A program made the translations under genes and the position numbers. DNA of 64,000 bases from Podocnemis expansa (taxonomy: Eukaryota > Chordata > Testudines > Podocnemididae): positions 5,089,018 through 5,153,017 of the forward strand of contig ML682003.1 of the NCBI GenBank assembly GCA_007922195.1. The letters are read 5' to 3'. Within the stretch, counting starts at the first letter, position 1, and the number at the start of each line of letters is the position of its first letter. The notes under the pieces are model-generated. The model saw only the letters and a list, made by a program, of their open reading frames with translations, was not told the origin of the DNA and ran no database searches. Of the stretch, positions 13,401-21,870 are shown piece after piece.

Positions 13401-15334
13401 CACATGGGCTCCTCGCCTTGCAGGTCCCTGTATGGCTCCTGCTCAGGCTGCTGCTCTCAGGCTTCTCACCACATCAACAATAGAAAACCTTGTGCCGCAT
13501 ACTCAAAATGCTGCCACTCCCTATATCGAGAAAGTTCTTGACCTGGACAGCAAAATCCGCCCAGCAACATAAGCCAGCCTTAAGAGAGCCCTAAAGAGAT
13601 TGCTCCTTTTTAGGCATATGGGTTACACCAGCAGACCCTGAATGGAAACGTCTTACTTTATGTTCTGTCCTGTCCCTTCTGCCCCAGCCTCTGACTAGCG
13701 AAATGCCAGAAACCCTGAGAGATGCTTCCCCTCCCACAGCTGACCTGGGCATGGGCTGTAGCTGGAGAGCAGAGGGAGAGTCACCATCTGAACATAGTCC
13801 ACACCCCTGCTTTGCGAAGAAGCTCCAGCTGGGTGTGGGATTTCAGGGGCTGAGAGGGGTTCTGTCTCTGCTGAGACGCCAACACTGACCCTTATCACTC
13901 CTGTTCCTGGGGCCATGGCTCCCAGTGTGGACCTGGCTCCTATGCAGCGACTGGTGTGTCTCACTGCTGGGAAGTGGCTGTGGCTGTGCGTAGGGTAAGG
14001 GCTGTTTAACGCCCTCCAGGGGTGGGCACCTCTAACCTCCCCTCTTCTCGCCCTCTCCTTCCAGCTGAGAACGTGGCTCTGGGGCGCCCAGCCATTCAGT
14101 CCTCCACAAAGGACAGCAATGTGGCTGGATACGCAGTAGATGTACAACGCAGTGGAATATGGGGACAAGGCTCCTGCAGCCACACTGAGGCCAACACAGA
14201 GCCATGGTGGACTGTGGACCTGGGCAGCCGGATTTCTGTCTCTGCAGTGATTGTGAAGAACAGAGAGGACTGCTGTGGGGAGAGACTCAAGGGGGCCCAG
14301 ATCCACGTGGGAGACTCCCTTGTGGACAACGGCACGAGGAACCCCATGTGAGTTGCTTCCCCAGTTTCTGGGTGAAAGGAAACAGTTTAGATTTCCAAAG
14401 GGGTAGCCGTGTTAGACTAGTCCAGCAAAAAAAAACCTGAGGAGTTGTGTGTCACTGTGTGCAGGAACCCCTCCCCAGCAAGCCTGGTTAGGGCCGGTCT
14501 CTCCAGGCCCCTCTCTGTTTTGTTTCCCCTCACAGATGAGACCAATAGATATTTAAGGTCTGAAGCAGGGGTCCCAAACACATGGCCCATGGGCTGCATG
14601 TGGCCCTAAAGCTATTTCCTCGCAATGACACTATTGTTACTAATGTTTGCAATATTGTTGTATGAAAAATTTTCAGTGCTATGGCCCTCAGGCTAATGTA
14701 GTAGTCCTCATACGGCCCTGTACTAGTCCTCATGCAGCCCTTGTGGTGATTTGAGTTTGAGACCCCTGGTCTGAAGAGACCTTTCTGATCATCTAGTCTG
14801 ACCCTGAGTGTCAGACAGGTCAGAAACCCTCAGAGATGCTACCCTCAGCCCATAATTTCAGTGTGTGCAGTGGTGTAGCTGTTAAACAGGCATCCAGGCT
14901 AAATTTGACATCTCCAGCGAAGGAGAATCCACATTCCGTCGTGTCCCGCAGGGATCTACTCCAGCAGTTAATGACCCTGGTAATAACGGGCACCTTATTT
15001 CTAGTCTGAACTTGGCGATGACAAGACCAGGGACTCTCCATCTCTTATGAGCCAATATTCACACCCTAGGTTGGTCTCTGCAGGCTCCAAGCAAAAGAGT
15101 GATTGTCAGCCGTGTTTTGCACTTACCTGTGCTCCCTGGTCCAAACCTTTGCTTTTTTCTTCTGCACTTTGCAGCTGTGGGACCATCACCGACATCTCAG
15201 CAGGATCCCGCAGCACCATCTGCTGCAATGGTTGGGAGGGGCGCTACGTCACTGTCACCATCCCAGGAAGAGCCGAGTATCTCACCCTGTGCGAGGTCGA
15301 GGTCTACGCCGCCCACCAGGGGGATAAGCCCTAG
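1262..15334 (+). CDS. Tandem-domain F-type lectin (fucolectin-like), 3' part of gene, five exons
   Basis: Joined exons 1262-1422, 1874-2156, 12705-12865, 14065-14347 and 15175-15334 encode the C-terminal part of a secreted-type F-type lectin; the signal-peptide end lies before the window. F-type lectin domains are about 150-residue jelly-roll folds that bind L-fucose and act in innate recognition in fish, amphibians and reptiles. Here each domain is an A exon plus a B exon (283 + 161 bp = 148 residues). Both complete domains show H-X26-R-X-D-X4-R, with H in CSH and the arginines in NREDCCEER or NREDCCGER, and the adjacent Cys-Cys pair typical of the family. Every junction keeps frame: A starts after phase 1, A/B joins in phase 2, B ends in phase 1. 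All exons are open and flanked by AG/GT. The protein ends GDKP-stop. Intron A1-B2 is 10.5 kb because of retroelements. Family assignment is strong; the number of upstream domains is unknown. Confidence 0.88.
1874..2156 (+). CDS. F-type lectin exon A1 (first half of domain, fucose-binding motif)
   Basis: Acceptor cattccag, donor gtgagt. It encodes the N-terminal two thirds of a domain, starting AQNLALGRPANQSST. The ligand motif is intact: the His of CSHTKDD is followed by exactly 26 residues and then R-E-D-CCEE-R. Two N-glycosylation sequons are visible (NQS, NGS). Its partner B exon is 10.5 kb downstream at 12705. Confidence 0.88.
2410..2620 (-). repeat. CR1/L3-like LINE 3' fragment
   Basis: The minus strand reads through a decayed LINE pol C-terminus (residues like SRTRSNVLQGRLRLDIRKRS), a typical CR1-group ending. 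It lies in the large A1-B2 intron. Confidence 0.6.
2740..2890 (+). repeat. CR1/L3-like LINE 3' end fragment
   Basis: The plus strand reads LKLWNGLPRGAVGAQ...FKI, resembling the last residues of CR1-group pol proteins (a W-N-x-L-P motif). It is in the opposite orientation to the neighbouring fragment at 2410-2620. Confidence 0.5.
3076..3757 (-). repeat. CR1 LINE 3' end, left part (split by hAT and DIRS insertions)
   Basis: 3076-3127 and 3710-3757 together form a CR1 3' terminus in reverse orientation (tract 'gttggaatgggcctcag', then 'cctagtcccactccctgcag'). The sequence resumes at about 9487 after the DIRS element with 'agggttttgtcaagtc', the expected continuation. A single CR1 insertion was therefore later broken twice. 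Confidence 0.8.
3128..3709. mobile_element. Non-autonomous hAT-like DNA transposon (582 bp)
   Basis: Imperfect terminal inverted repeats: CAGTGGTTTTCAAACTT at the left and AGTTTGCTGAACACTG at the right. Flanking 8-base duplications atttagtc (3120-3127) and acctagtc (3710-3717) match at 6 of 8. No transposase is encoded. It sits inside the CR1 3' end. Confidence 0.8.
4133..5245 (-). pseudogene. DIRS tyrosine recombinase, degenerate
   Basis: The N-terminal core-binding part (5245-4865) includes STSSTYMAKWNHFSTWC. The catalytic part continues at 4851-4133 in other frames with TSARRVSELQAL (first catalytic Arg), HTLDVRRALLIYIE, CISKWI and ICRAATWSSIHTFTTHYAI (nucleophile Tyr). The expected HSTR-type His-x-x-Arg box reads RSTK, so both key residues appear lost. 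Together with the frameshifts this makes the enzyme inactive. Its normal role is to insert the circular cDNA into the genome without a target duplication. Confidence 0.85.
5268..6955 (-). pseudogene. DIRS reverse transcriptase-RNase H, degenerate
   Basis: The reverse transcriptase active site is visible as IYLYLDDWLIVGKS at about 6410-6450. RNase H residues can be followed downstream: Asp in TLITDASDSGWGAHL, Glu in HINVKELR, Asp in LTDNTAAVFY and Asp in GLADSLSRK. The parts lie in separate frames (6955-6425, 6516-6268, 6361-5672, 5988-5806, 5672-5268), so several frameshifts are present. It would have copied element RNA into DNA. Confidence 0.85.
7160..9267 (-). pseudogene. DIRS gag-like protein, frameshifted
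   Basis: Three overlapping open segments (9267-8974, 8713-7655, 7642-7160) in different frames. The N-terminus has a zinc-binding-like pattern C-x2-C-x13-C-x2-C-x4-H (CLGCCKAF...EKCLACLGESH). The C-terminal part includes DTAARTMASSVV...AWLQSSGL, the region related to the domesticated LAP2-alpha domain, which is known to derive from a DIRS gag. A glutamine-rich stretch (LQQQLQQLKQQLQLQ) follows. At least two frameshifts break it. The second DIRS element at 30.7-32.5 kb carries a homologous gag. Confidence 0.8.
9487..9795 (-). repeat. CR1 LINE, right part of the copy split by DIRS
   Basis: Continues the CR1 from 3757 with tracts such as 'ttccatcacctctctaggta' and 'cttcaccatcctcttaggg', standard CR1 3' coding/UTR sequence in reverse orientation. 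It ends at the hAT element at 9796. Confidence 0.75.
9796..9983. mobile_element. hAT-like MITE, 188 bp, perfect 8-bp target duplication
   Basis: Begins CAGGGGACTCAAACT and ends AGTTTGAGACCCCTG, a near-perfect inverted pair. It is flanked by ttttacaa on both sides (9788-9795, 9984-9991). The interior is related to the element at 14566-14768. Confidence 0.92.
9992..11940. other. AT-rich intronic stretch, unclassified (possible LTR-element remnant)
   Basis: No conserved coding sequence is seen. A reverse-strand AATAAAAGC-type poly(A) tract occurs near 10055-10062, which could belong to an LTR, but no paired LTR or polymerase fragment is recognisable. Confidence 0.4.
11945..12700 (-). repeat. 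CR1 LINE fragment upstream of lectin exon B2
   Basis: The minus strand at 12267-11950 reads as CR1 reverse transcriptase (LNKLKDWAKRNLMRCNKAKC...HRLGIDWPHS...IAKTASDTLGCI). The more 5' portion at 12320-12690 matches the CR1 piece before exon B1, so this insertion predates the exon duplication. Confidence 0.85.
12705..12865 (+). CDS. F-type lectin exon B2
   Basis: Acceptor ...catcttag, donor gtaagg; 161 bp, the same length as B1. It encodes CRTITDIRAGS...CEVEVMAQG and the linker GCAPPQG. The usual CG at the start is CR here, but the Cys is kept. It completes the domain begun by A1. The preceding intronic CR1 piece is shared with B1, showing duplication of a larger unit. Confidence 0.87.
12881..13637. 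mobile_element. About 750-bp insertion absent from the paralogous intron (unclassified)
   Basis: The introns between B and A exons align in units 1 and 2, except for this block: unit 1 runs from 'gtaaggagctg' directly into the tract ending 'tttatgtcatgtcccg', while unit 2 has extra sequence between the same flanks. A reverse-strand poly(A)-like tract lies at about 13040-13050. It could be a solo LTR or other repeat; the exact ends are not resolved. Confidence 0.55.
14065..14347 (+). CDS. F-type lectin exon A2
   Basis: Acceptor ccttccag, donor gtgagt; 283 bp, identical in length to A1. It encodes AENVALGRPAIQSST... with His of CSHTEAN, 26 residues, then R-E-D-CCGE-R, so the fucose-binding signature is complete. 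An NGT sequon lies near the end. About 400 bp of intron before it resembles the intron before A1 (shared tracts around 1500-1760 and 13695-13960). Confidence 0.88.
14566..14768. mobile_element. hAT-like MITE, 203 bp, perfect 8-bp target duplication
   Basis: Begins CAGGGGTCCCAAACAC and ends AGTTTGAGACCCCTG. It is flanked by gtctgaag on both sides (14558-14565, 14769-14776). Same family as 9796-9983, with an internal repeat of 'gtcctcat-c-ggccct'. It sits in a CR1-like remnant. Confidence 0.92.
14777..15040 (-). repeat. CR1/L3-like LINE 3' end remnant
   Basis: The tract 'tgatcatctagtctgaccc' and following sequence is a LINE 3' terminus in reverse orientation. The hAT element at 14566 interrupts its end. 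Confidence 0.6.
15175..15334 (+). CDS. F-type lectin terminal exon B3 with stop codon
   Basis: Acceptor cactttgcag. It encodes CGTITDISAGS...CEVEVYAAHQGDKP followed by TAG at 15332-15334. The last domain ends about ten residues after the conserved CEVEV strand, without the Cys-containing linker of B1 and B2. Its upstream intron lacks the shared CR1 piece seen before B1 and B2, so it represents the original 3' end of the array. Confidence 0.87.
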
Positions 15335-15439
15335 AAAGTGGGAGTGACAGAGCCCATGGTGAGGGGAAGCGCCTTCTCCCTGTGTTGGAAGCAGAAGAAG
15401 AGGGAGCGGTGGCTGATGTGGGACAATTCACTGTCCCCT

Positions 15440-15445
15440 AATAAA
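15440..15445 (+). promoter_or_regulatory. Poly(A) signal AATAAA of the lectin gene
   Basis: Canonical AATAAA about 105 bases after the lectin stop codon, in a T-rich and GT-rich downstream context. It implies a 3' UTR of roughly 130 bases. Confidence 0.7.
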
Positions 15446-15469
15446 CTCCACTGGTTGCTTCCTGCATCT

Positions 15470-15950
15470 CCCCTGTTGTTTGTCTCCACCTTGCACTGTT
15501 CTGGCCATATCTGCCATCGCCTTCCCTGCTCCTACAGACACTGTGGTTCTGGTCCCACAGGAGCCAGAGGGGCTTTGGCTCCAAACCCCAAGTTAAGCCA
15601 GGTCTTCCTCCCAATGGCCACAGCTCATTCCCCTCACAGTACAACCTGCTCTCCGACTTCCTCGCCCCTCCATCTGGCTCGGGTCTGAAGCTCCCATTCT
15701 CCATTCCGCCATGAACCCAAGGCTCCTTAAACAGCCCTCCTCTGAATGTCAGCTGGCTCATGGCCCTTCTGCCACGTATTGTGGCACTCAGCCATCAGCA
15801 GGGTAAGGCTGGCTTTGGGCTGCTCATCCATAAACTCTGCAGCTGCTTCGGCCCTTCAAGGATGCCTTTGATGTGACCCAGAAGAGCGCCGGGAGAGTGG
15901 AAGAGCCGTGACCAGGTAGACCATGAGCTTGACCATGAGTAGACCAGCAG
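15470..15950. other. Intergenic sequence after the lectin gene, no gene seen
   Basis: Unique-looking sequence with no recognised exon or repeat family on either strand. Confidence 0.4.
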
Positions 15951-15954
15951 CCAG

Positions 15955-17060
15955 AGACCTGAGAAAGAATTCTCTCTAGTAACTCGTTGGTGGCCAGTCT
16001 GGTCATGTGTCCACTTTGGCACTGAACATAAATGACCCCTCCATTCCCTGGTATTGATCCCTCTGATGTATTTATAGTCAACAATCAAATCTCCCCTCAG
16101 CCTTCTTCTGGTACTGTTAGGCTGAACAAGCCAAGCTCTTTGAGTCTCCTCTCATGAGGCAGGTTTTCCATTCCACAGATCATCCTAATAGCTTTTCTCT
16201 GCACCTGTTCCAGTTTGAATCATCTTTCTTAAGCACAGGGACCAGAACTGCAGCCAGTATTCTAGGTAAGGACTGCCCACAACTTTGTAGAACGGTACTA
16301 ACACCTCCCGCTCTCTACTGGAAGTACTTTGCCTGATGCATCCTAGGACCACAGTAGCCTTTTCCACTGGATTAGCCTTCTTCATATTTCAAAATCATCT
16401 TCTGCCCAAGCAATACACCCGGTCTTCCCCCTTCTCTGTCACTTCCAAATGACACGTCACCAGCTTATAGCAAAAAATTCTTGTTAGTCCCTAAGGCTGC
16501 ATCTATACTTGAAAATTATTTCAAATTAAGGAGGCTTAATTCAAACTAATATTTTACCTATCTACATGAGGCTTTCCTTAGTTCAAACTAAGGATTCCTT
16601 GGTTAGTTTGACCTAAGGATAATATAGACCAGGACTAACCCTTAGTTCGAACTTAATAATTTCAAACTAAGGACAGTGAGTTCAAGTTAACGAAGTGAAC
16701 TAGTTTGAACTAACACTTGTTCAAGTTAGTCCATGTTTTTAATTTGCACTAATAAGTTCAAGGTTAGTTCAAACTAACCTCGCACTTATGGGTTCAAATT
16801 AACAAATCTGAACTAACTTTTCCTAATGTAGATGTATCCTGAGTGTGTGACGTTGCACTATTAAATTTTATGCTTTTCTATTATTCCAGGTTTCAAGAGC
16901 ATATGAATGATAGTCCACACCGTCTCTATATTGGTGACACCTCCCAACTTTGTGAAATCTGGCAATTTTATTAGCACAGTCCAGCTTCTTATGGAAAGAT
17001 GTTAAATATGATTGGTACCAAGACCATTCTCTGAAGAATGTCACTAGTAGCCTCCCTCCA
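15955..17060 (-). repeat. CR1/L3-like LINE fragment, interrupted by a MITE
   Basis: The minus strand includes decayed pol residues (VVLGCIRQS...LVPFYKVVGSPYLEYWLQFWS), and the fragment resumes at 16850-17060 after the MITE at 16495-16839. Confidence 0.65.
16495..16839. mobile_element. MITE with inverted termini (GGCTGCATCTATACTT...)
   Basis: Left end GGCTGCATCTATACTT pairs with right end AATGTAGATGTATCC. The interior is a run of alternating 'gttcaaact' and 'agtttgaac' motifs, giving much local self-complementarity. It resembles the elements at 28602-29142 and 42867-43384. Confidence 0.8.
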
Positions 17061-19145
17061 ACCAAACAGTTCAGCTAAACGTATGGCCCATGGTCATCTC
17101 CCCTTTATCCTGTTCTTTAGCCACCTTTTAAGTCTCAGTCTGGTGGTTGTTGAGGTCCTGTGTCCTAGCCTGCAGGAAGAGAGGGACAGCTGGCACCCTG
17201 AAGGGTCCACACCAGGGACTATTTAAAGACCAGAGTACAGACTGATTGTGGGACTCTGTGCTAAGGGGTTTTCACCTCCCTCAAAAGCACCTGTCCAGCT
17301 AGGATCTTACAGGTACCTGCCTGGGAAATCACTAGAGACTGAGCTCTCAGACCTCGCAGAGGAAGATCTTGCCCCACCCCACCCGCCAGCTGAAGCGGGA
17401 CCAGTTCAGACTGGAAGTAGGGTGTCAGAGAAATCACACCTTAGACCATCACTGGCTGGTTTTAAATCGAGACAGGCTGTTTTCTGACAGCTCCACTCTA
17501 GGAATGGTCTGGGGGCAGGTCGCTGGCCCATGTTAGGGAGCCAATAAGACAGGGTGCTCTCACTGGGCCCACCTGGCCTCAGAATCTAAATCAGTGCCCA
17601 TCATTGTAGAGCCTGGGCGCTCAGCATCTGACTTTGCCCATTACTTGGGGATAACATCCAGGGGCCATTGGCCCATTGTAGGGCGTCAAAGAGATATCCA
17701 GGAGCAACTGGAAATAAGACGTCCACCCTTAGGACCCCTTGCCCCAAGGTCAGAGGCCAGTAGGGGAGGACGATGACTTCCATATAGCATCACGCTGGTC
17801 ATAGCATGGCAGCCGGCGGGATAGCCACAGGCTTTGCCCCACTGGAGATCGTTCAAGGTGCCTGCTGGGAAGCCACACAGCCCCTCACACTGTGGTGCCA
17901 GAGCCAGTCTCATGGAGGGTTTGCTGCCACTCTTTGAACCCTGGCACAAGCCAGGGTAGTCGTGGGCTGTGCAATGAACAACGAACCAATTAACCACTGA
18001 AAGCTAAACCTCATGGCCAGGGAGACAGCCAGGGGGTTTCTCCTGTTCTCCATGGCCTGGCAGACAATGTGGAGTGCAAGAGACAGGTACACGTGCTGGC
18101 ATGGGGGGTCAGGCCGAGGAATGGAGGCTGGGTTCAGAGCTGGAGTTGAGGGTCCTGTGTCCCCATGTGAGTTACATGGCCCCTTGCCGCTCACTCCCCT
18201 TCCTACAAGGCCTTGGGCACTGGGTGGCAGGGTCACCCAGCCAGAGGGGCAGTTTGGCACGAGGACACCACTCAAGCCCTGATCTGAGGCTGAATTTGAA
18301 CATGAAGTTGTCTCTCACCCAAGACTTTCACCTCAGGTCTTGGCCTCTGCTTTGGAGTCCTCCCATGAAAGCTGCCTGAGGAAGGCCCAGTGTATTGGGT
18401 GGAGGGCCCTCATACATGGCCTGCAAGCACCATGAGACACTTGTAGAAATGGGGCATCCACATGCTCAGGGTGACCGTGAATTCTGCAACTGGGTGACCG
18501 CGAGCCTCAGTTTCTCCTCCCACCCTTTGCAGGTCTGTGCGGCATCCAGGGTCCGGGTCTCAGTGTTCCTGAGGCTCAAAGAGGCTGGACTCCTGCCTGA
18601 CACCAAGGACAAGGATGGCTGGGAGGGTGCTGGCTGTGTTGCAGCAGGGTAGCGGGAACCCAGCTCAGCCTTTCCACATGGGATGGGGTAGGATGGGATG
18701 GGGGTGCAGCCTAGCAGGTCCTGCTGGTCTCTGTTCTCCCTAGGAGCTGAAAGGGAGTCGACGCTGCTCACCTGGCATAGGAAGATGATGGATCTTCAGC
18801 CTGCACCATGAGGGTCTCCTGAGTGGCACGAGCTAATCTCCTGGAAGGGCATCTCCTCTCCGTGGGGCAGAAAGTAAAATGCCACCTTGAAGGAGTGGGG
18901 GACCTCTGAGCCATCAGTAACAGAGTCAGCCCCTCCCCTCCCTTGCCAAACCTGTGTGGGGCTACATCTGCCCCTCTTCTTGAGTTTCCTGGGCAGCTCT
19001 TTGGCCCAGGTTGGCTCACACAGGTTCAAGTTTGCCCAGCAGCTCCTTGGCACTAGCCAGGTTGGCAAAGCCCAGCGCAGGTTGCAGAAGGTCAGAGATG
19101 GGGCGGGGTGCCTGGGCTGACAGAGGGACCAGGGATGCAGCTGGC

Positions 19146-19243
19146 AGTGTGAACCCACAGGACAGGAGCAGTGATGGGGTGGGGAGCCAGGGGCTGGAAC
19201 CTGAACCCGCAGGACAGGTGCAGCGATGGGGCACGGAGCCAGG
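19146..19243. repeat. Two-copy 54-bp tandem repeat
   Basis: 'gaacccacaggacagg' at about 19151 and 'gaacccgcaggacagg' at about 19204 start two similar units, each including 'cag-gatgggg' and 'ggagccagg'. Confidence 0.7.
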
Positions 19244-19504
19244 CCGGTGCCCTGCCACATGGCACTGACAGACCTAGTTGCCAAGGCCCATTGAGGCACA
19301 ACTCAGCTGCTGGGTGCTCTGTGCCCAGGGCCTATGCCTGGCTTGGCTCAGCAAGGGCAGCCCAAGAGCTAGGTGCAGGAGTCTCAATTCAGCAGAGACC
19401 CAAATTTCAAGGTCCCACAGCTGCGGGCCCTGACCCATGACTGCCCCAGACATATGACTCGTACCCTCCAACACTCCAGGTGGTTTCCCAGAATCCCCTC
19501 ATCT

Positions 19505-19697
19505 GCGTCACCTGGCGCACGATTTGCAAGGCCCTCTCCAGCAGGGGCCCCAGTGTGGGGAGCCCCGTGTCTTGGACACACAGATTTACGAAGTCCATGG
19601 TCAGGACCTTGCTCCCTGCTGCCATCCCCCCAGCTGAGCCCTGGCCACACAGAATGACTGGGAGTGCCAACGCTTGAGCAACAAACACAGAAAGTTG
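19505..19697 (-). CDS. Candidate first exon of an unrecognised secreted protein
   Basis: On the minus strand an open segment starts MQLSVFVAQALALPVILC, which looks like a signal peptide, and continues about 40 residues (FVNLCVQDTGLPTLGPLL...) to a possible donor CAG|gtgacg at about 19516. I do not recognise the protein. A short open stretch ending ANLASAKELLGKLEPV-stop lies about 400 bases further down, but no splice path joins them convincingly. It may be chance in GC-rich DNA; treat as a lead only. Confidence 0.2.
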
Positions 19698-20785
19698 CAT
19701 GGGTGGCTGCAAGGCTGACTGTGATGGAGCACAACAGAAAGTGTCTTAGGTCTCCTCTGCTCACAGCTGATCAGGAACCTGCTACAGTGGAGTCATCTCC
19801 TGCACCCCAGCTCAGGTCTCCACACTATCGTGTAGCCAGTTCCCAAATCCAGCCTCAGAGGGTCCAACATTTGCTCCATCTGGACTCCCTTGGGGGGTCC
19901 AACCTCCAGGACGGTCCAGGGAAGACCCAATCAGAAGTGGGTCTCGGCCAGTGCGGCACTCAGAAGGTTTATTTGCAATCCAGTTCTCACAGCAGCTACA
20001 ACAGTTGCTTATCGAATTAATCATGTAGTATAGTAGTAAACCCCAGGATGAGCAGGGTGCTGCCCTGGAGGTGCTTCCTCTTAGACTCCCCATTTCCCTA
20101 CTACCTCCTCTCCTCTCTAGTCCTTTGTTCTCCTTCCCAGGTTAGGGAGCCCTGGCCCCTGGTTTTAACCGGCCACAACCTGTGTGACCGGCAGGGATCC
20201 AGGTAAGGCTCCTCTGCCTTCTAGTGGTCTTTATAATCATCACACACCTTGGGTCCCATCACCAGAATATGGGAACAGAAAAGAAGAGAAATTGCGGTAT
20301 CGCCCATAACATCCTAAACCAGTCCAAGAGAGGTTTCCCGTGTCATCACACTGATGAAAGCCCAGCCCAGGGGGTGGCCCCAGGACTCCAAGGTCCAGGG
20401 CACCATCCAGACCAGAGTACAAAGCCAGCCCACTGGATTAGTCGTCAATGAGCCAGCCAGCTGAGGTTTGCCAGGATCATGGTGCCAAGGGCAGGGAAGG
20501 ATCCTGGCTATTCAGTACGAATTCTGAGCCCCTCAAATGGCCGCTTGTGTCTCTGGATGATGCCAAGAGGCACCCTGGGGTGCTGCAGCCAGCATCCACG
20601 GCAGCTTGGAACTGTGTCTGCCCCACGCCTGCCTCCTATGGGCCCATGAGCCACCGAGTCATTTGTCCCATACCCGGACACAGTGCAAGCTGTGAGATCC
20701 AACCAGCCAGCCTGCCTAGCACAGCAGCCCTGGAACAGGCTCTGGGGGCACCACAGATGCTGTGGACTAAGGGAGAAGCGAGGCA

Positions 20786-21025
20786 TCCGCCCATGGGGGT
20801 GTCTTCCCCATGTGCGGCCAGCTGGGCAGGAGCCGCCCGCAGGGGAGTCTTCCCTACGTGCAGCCAACTGGAGAGAAGCTGCACGCTGGGGTATCTCCCC
20901 GGCGTGCAGCCAGCAGGGCTGGAGCGCATGCCAGGGTGTCTTCCCTGCACATGGCTCCAGCCCGGAAGAAGCTGTGCACCAGGGTGTTTCCCCAGGCTGC
21001 GGCCAGTTGGGGAGAAGCCGCGGGA
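20786..21025. repeat. Minisatellite, about five imperfect units of 45-55 bp
   Basis: Units share the order 'gggtgtcttccc', 'gtgcggccag', 'ggagaagccgc', with starts near 20795, 20840, 20889, 20931 and 20979. The repeat produces open frames on both strands that are not genes. Confidence 0.65.
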
Positions 21026-21594
21026 ATCCGTTCTCCCCGGCCCAGGCTATGTTGTCAGCTTGGGGCTGAGGAATCCCTTGGCCCCGAGCAGTCAGTAGAG
21101 CTGGGGGAATCACTTCTTCCCACCTCCACGTCGGTGACAGCTTAGGGCCAAGGGACTCCCCCCGCCCCAAGCTGACAGCACAGCCTAGGTGGGGGAGAAC
21201 GGATATCCCCAGCTATGCTGATAGCGCAGCCCTGCAGGGGAAAAGGGATTCCTCCGGCTGCACTGATAGTGCCCTGGTGGATTCCCTTCGCCCCCGCCCC
21301 CCACTGTGCGATGGGGGGGATGCCATGGAGCCCTGGCAGGGGAAAACATCCTCTGCCTGGCTCCTGCCTTCTCAGCCTGGGATGGGGAAAAAACATCCCC
21401 TGCCCAGCTCTAGCCACAGAGCCGCTAGAGCTAGGCAGCACATGCTTTTCCCTGTGCCAGGGTCAATGGGCTTGGAGCAGGGCAGGGGATTGGGTGGTGA
21501 CATGGCCCTGCTAGGGCCCTACTACTCCCCTGCTCCAATTTGAAGTAGCAAGTCCAGCTCATGGACATGCTAGTTCTAATTGGTTTTCCTACTC

Positions 21595-21704
21595 TGGGCT
21601 TGTTAGTTCGAACTGACTGAATTCGAACTAATCATAATTAGTTTCGCTTGATTAGTTCGAATTCAGTCAATTCGATCTAACAGTCTAAGCGTAGACATAC
21701 CCTA
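21595..21704. mobile_element. MITE right end (partner end not found)
   Basis: Ends with 'agtctaagcgtagacatacc', matching the terminus style of the elements at 42867 and 28602, preceded by the alternating 'ttcgaac' and 'gttcgaa' core. No matching left terminus is seen nearby, so the copy is truncated or its left end has diverged. Confidence 0.6.
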
Positions 21705-21705
21705 A

Positions 21706-21870
21706 CAGATTTATTTATTGCATGAGCTTTCATGGGAGAATATCCCACTTTGTCAGACGCTTTGAAGAGGGGGCAACTTACAGAACTGGATGAAAATAGA
21801 TGCAGGGGAGTGTAAGACATTGGATAGGTCATACTGCAACAGATGAACTGTATGTGACTTGTCTAACGCC
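21706..21870 (-). repeat. Penelope-like element 3' terminal fragment
   Basis: 'atttatttattgcatgagc' followed by 'cccactttgtcagacgc' is the reverse complement of the 3' end of the Penelope-like copy at 34.9-35.0 kb. Confidence 0.65.

Larger units (their letters stand above)
17061..20780. other. GC-rich intergenic region, no confirmed gene
   Basis: Mostly unclassified. It contains a two-copy 54-bp tandem repeat at about 19146-19243, a candidate secreted-protein exon at 19500-19700 (listed separately) and a reverse-strand AATAAA at about 19966-19971. No recognised protein family spans it. Confidence 0.4.

Noticed and set aside
20448..21170. Overlapping frames of 216 and 220 residues on both strands
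   Set aside because: They are explained by the minisatellite at 20786-21025, whose repeats keep frames open in both directions.
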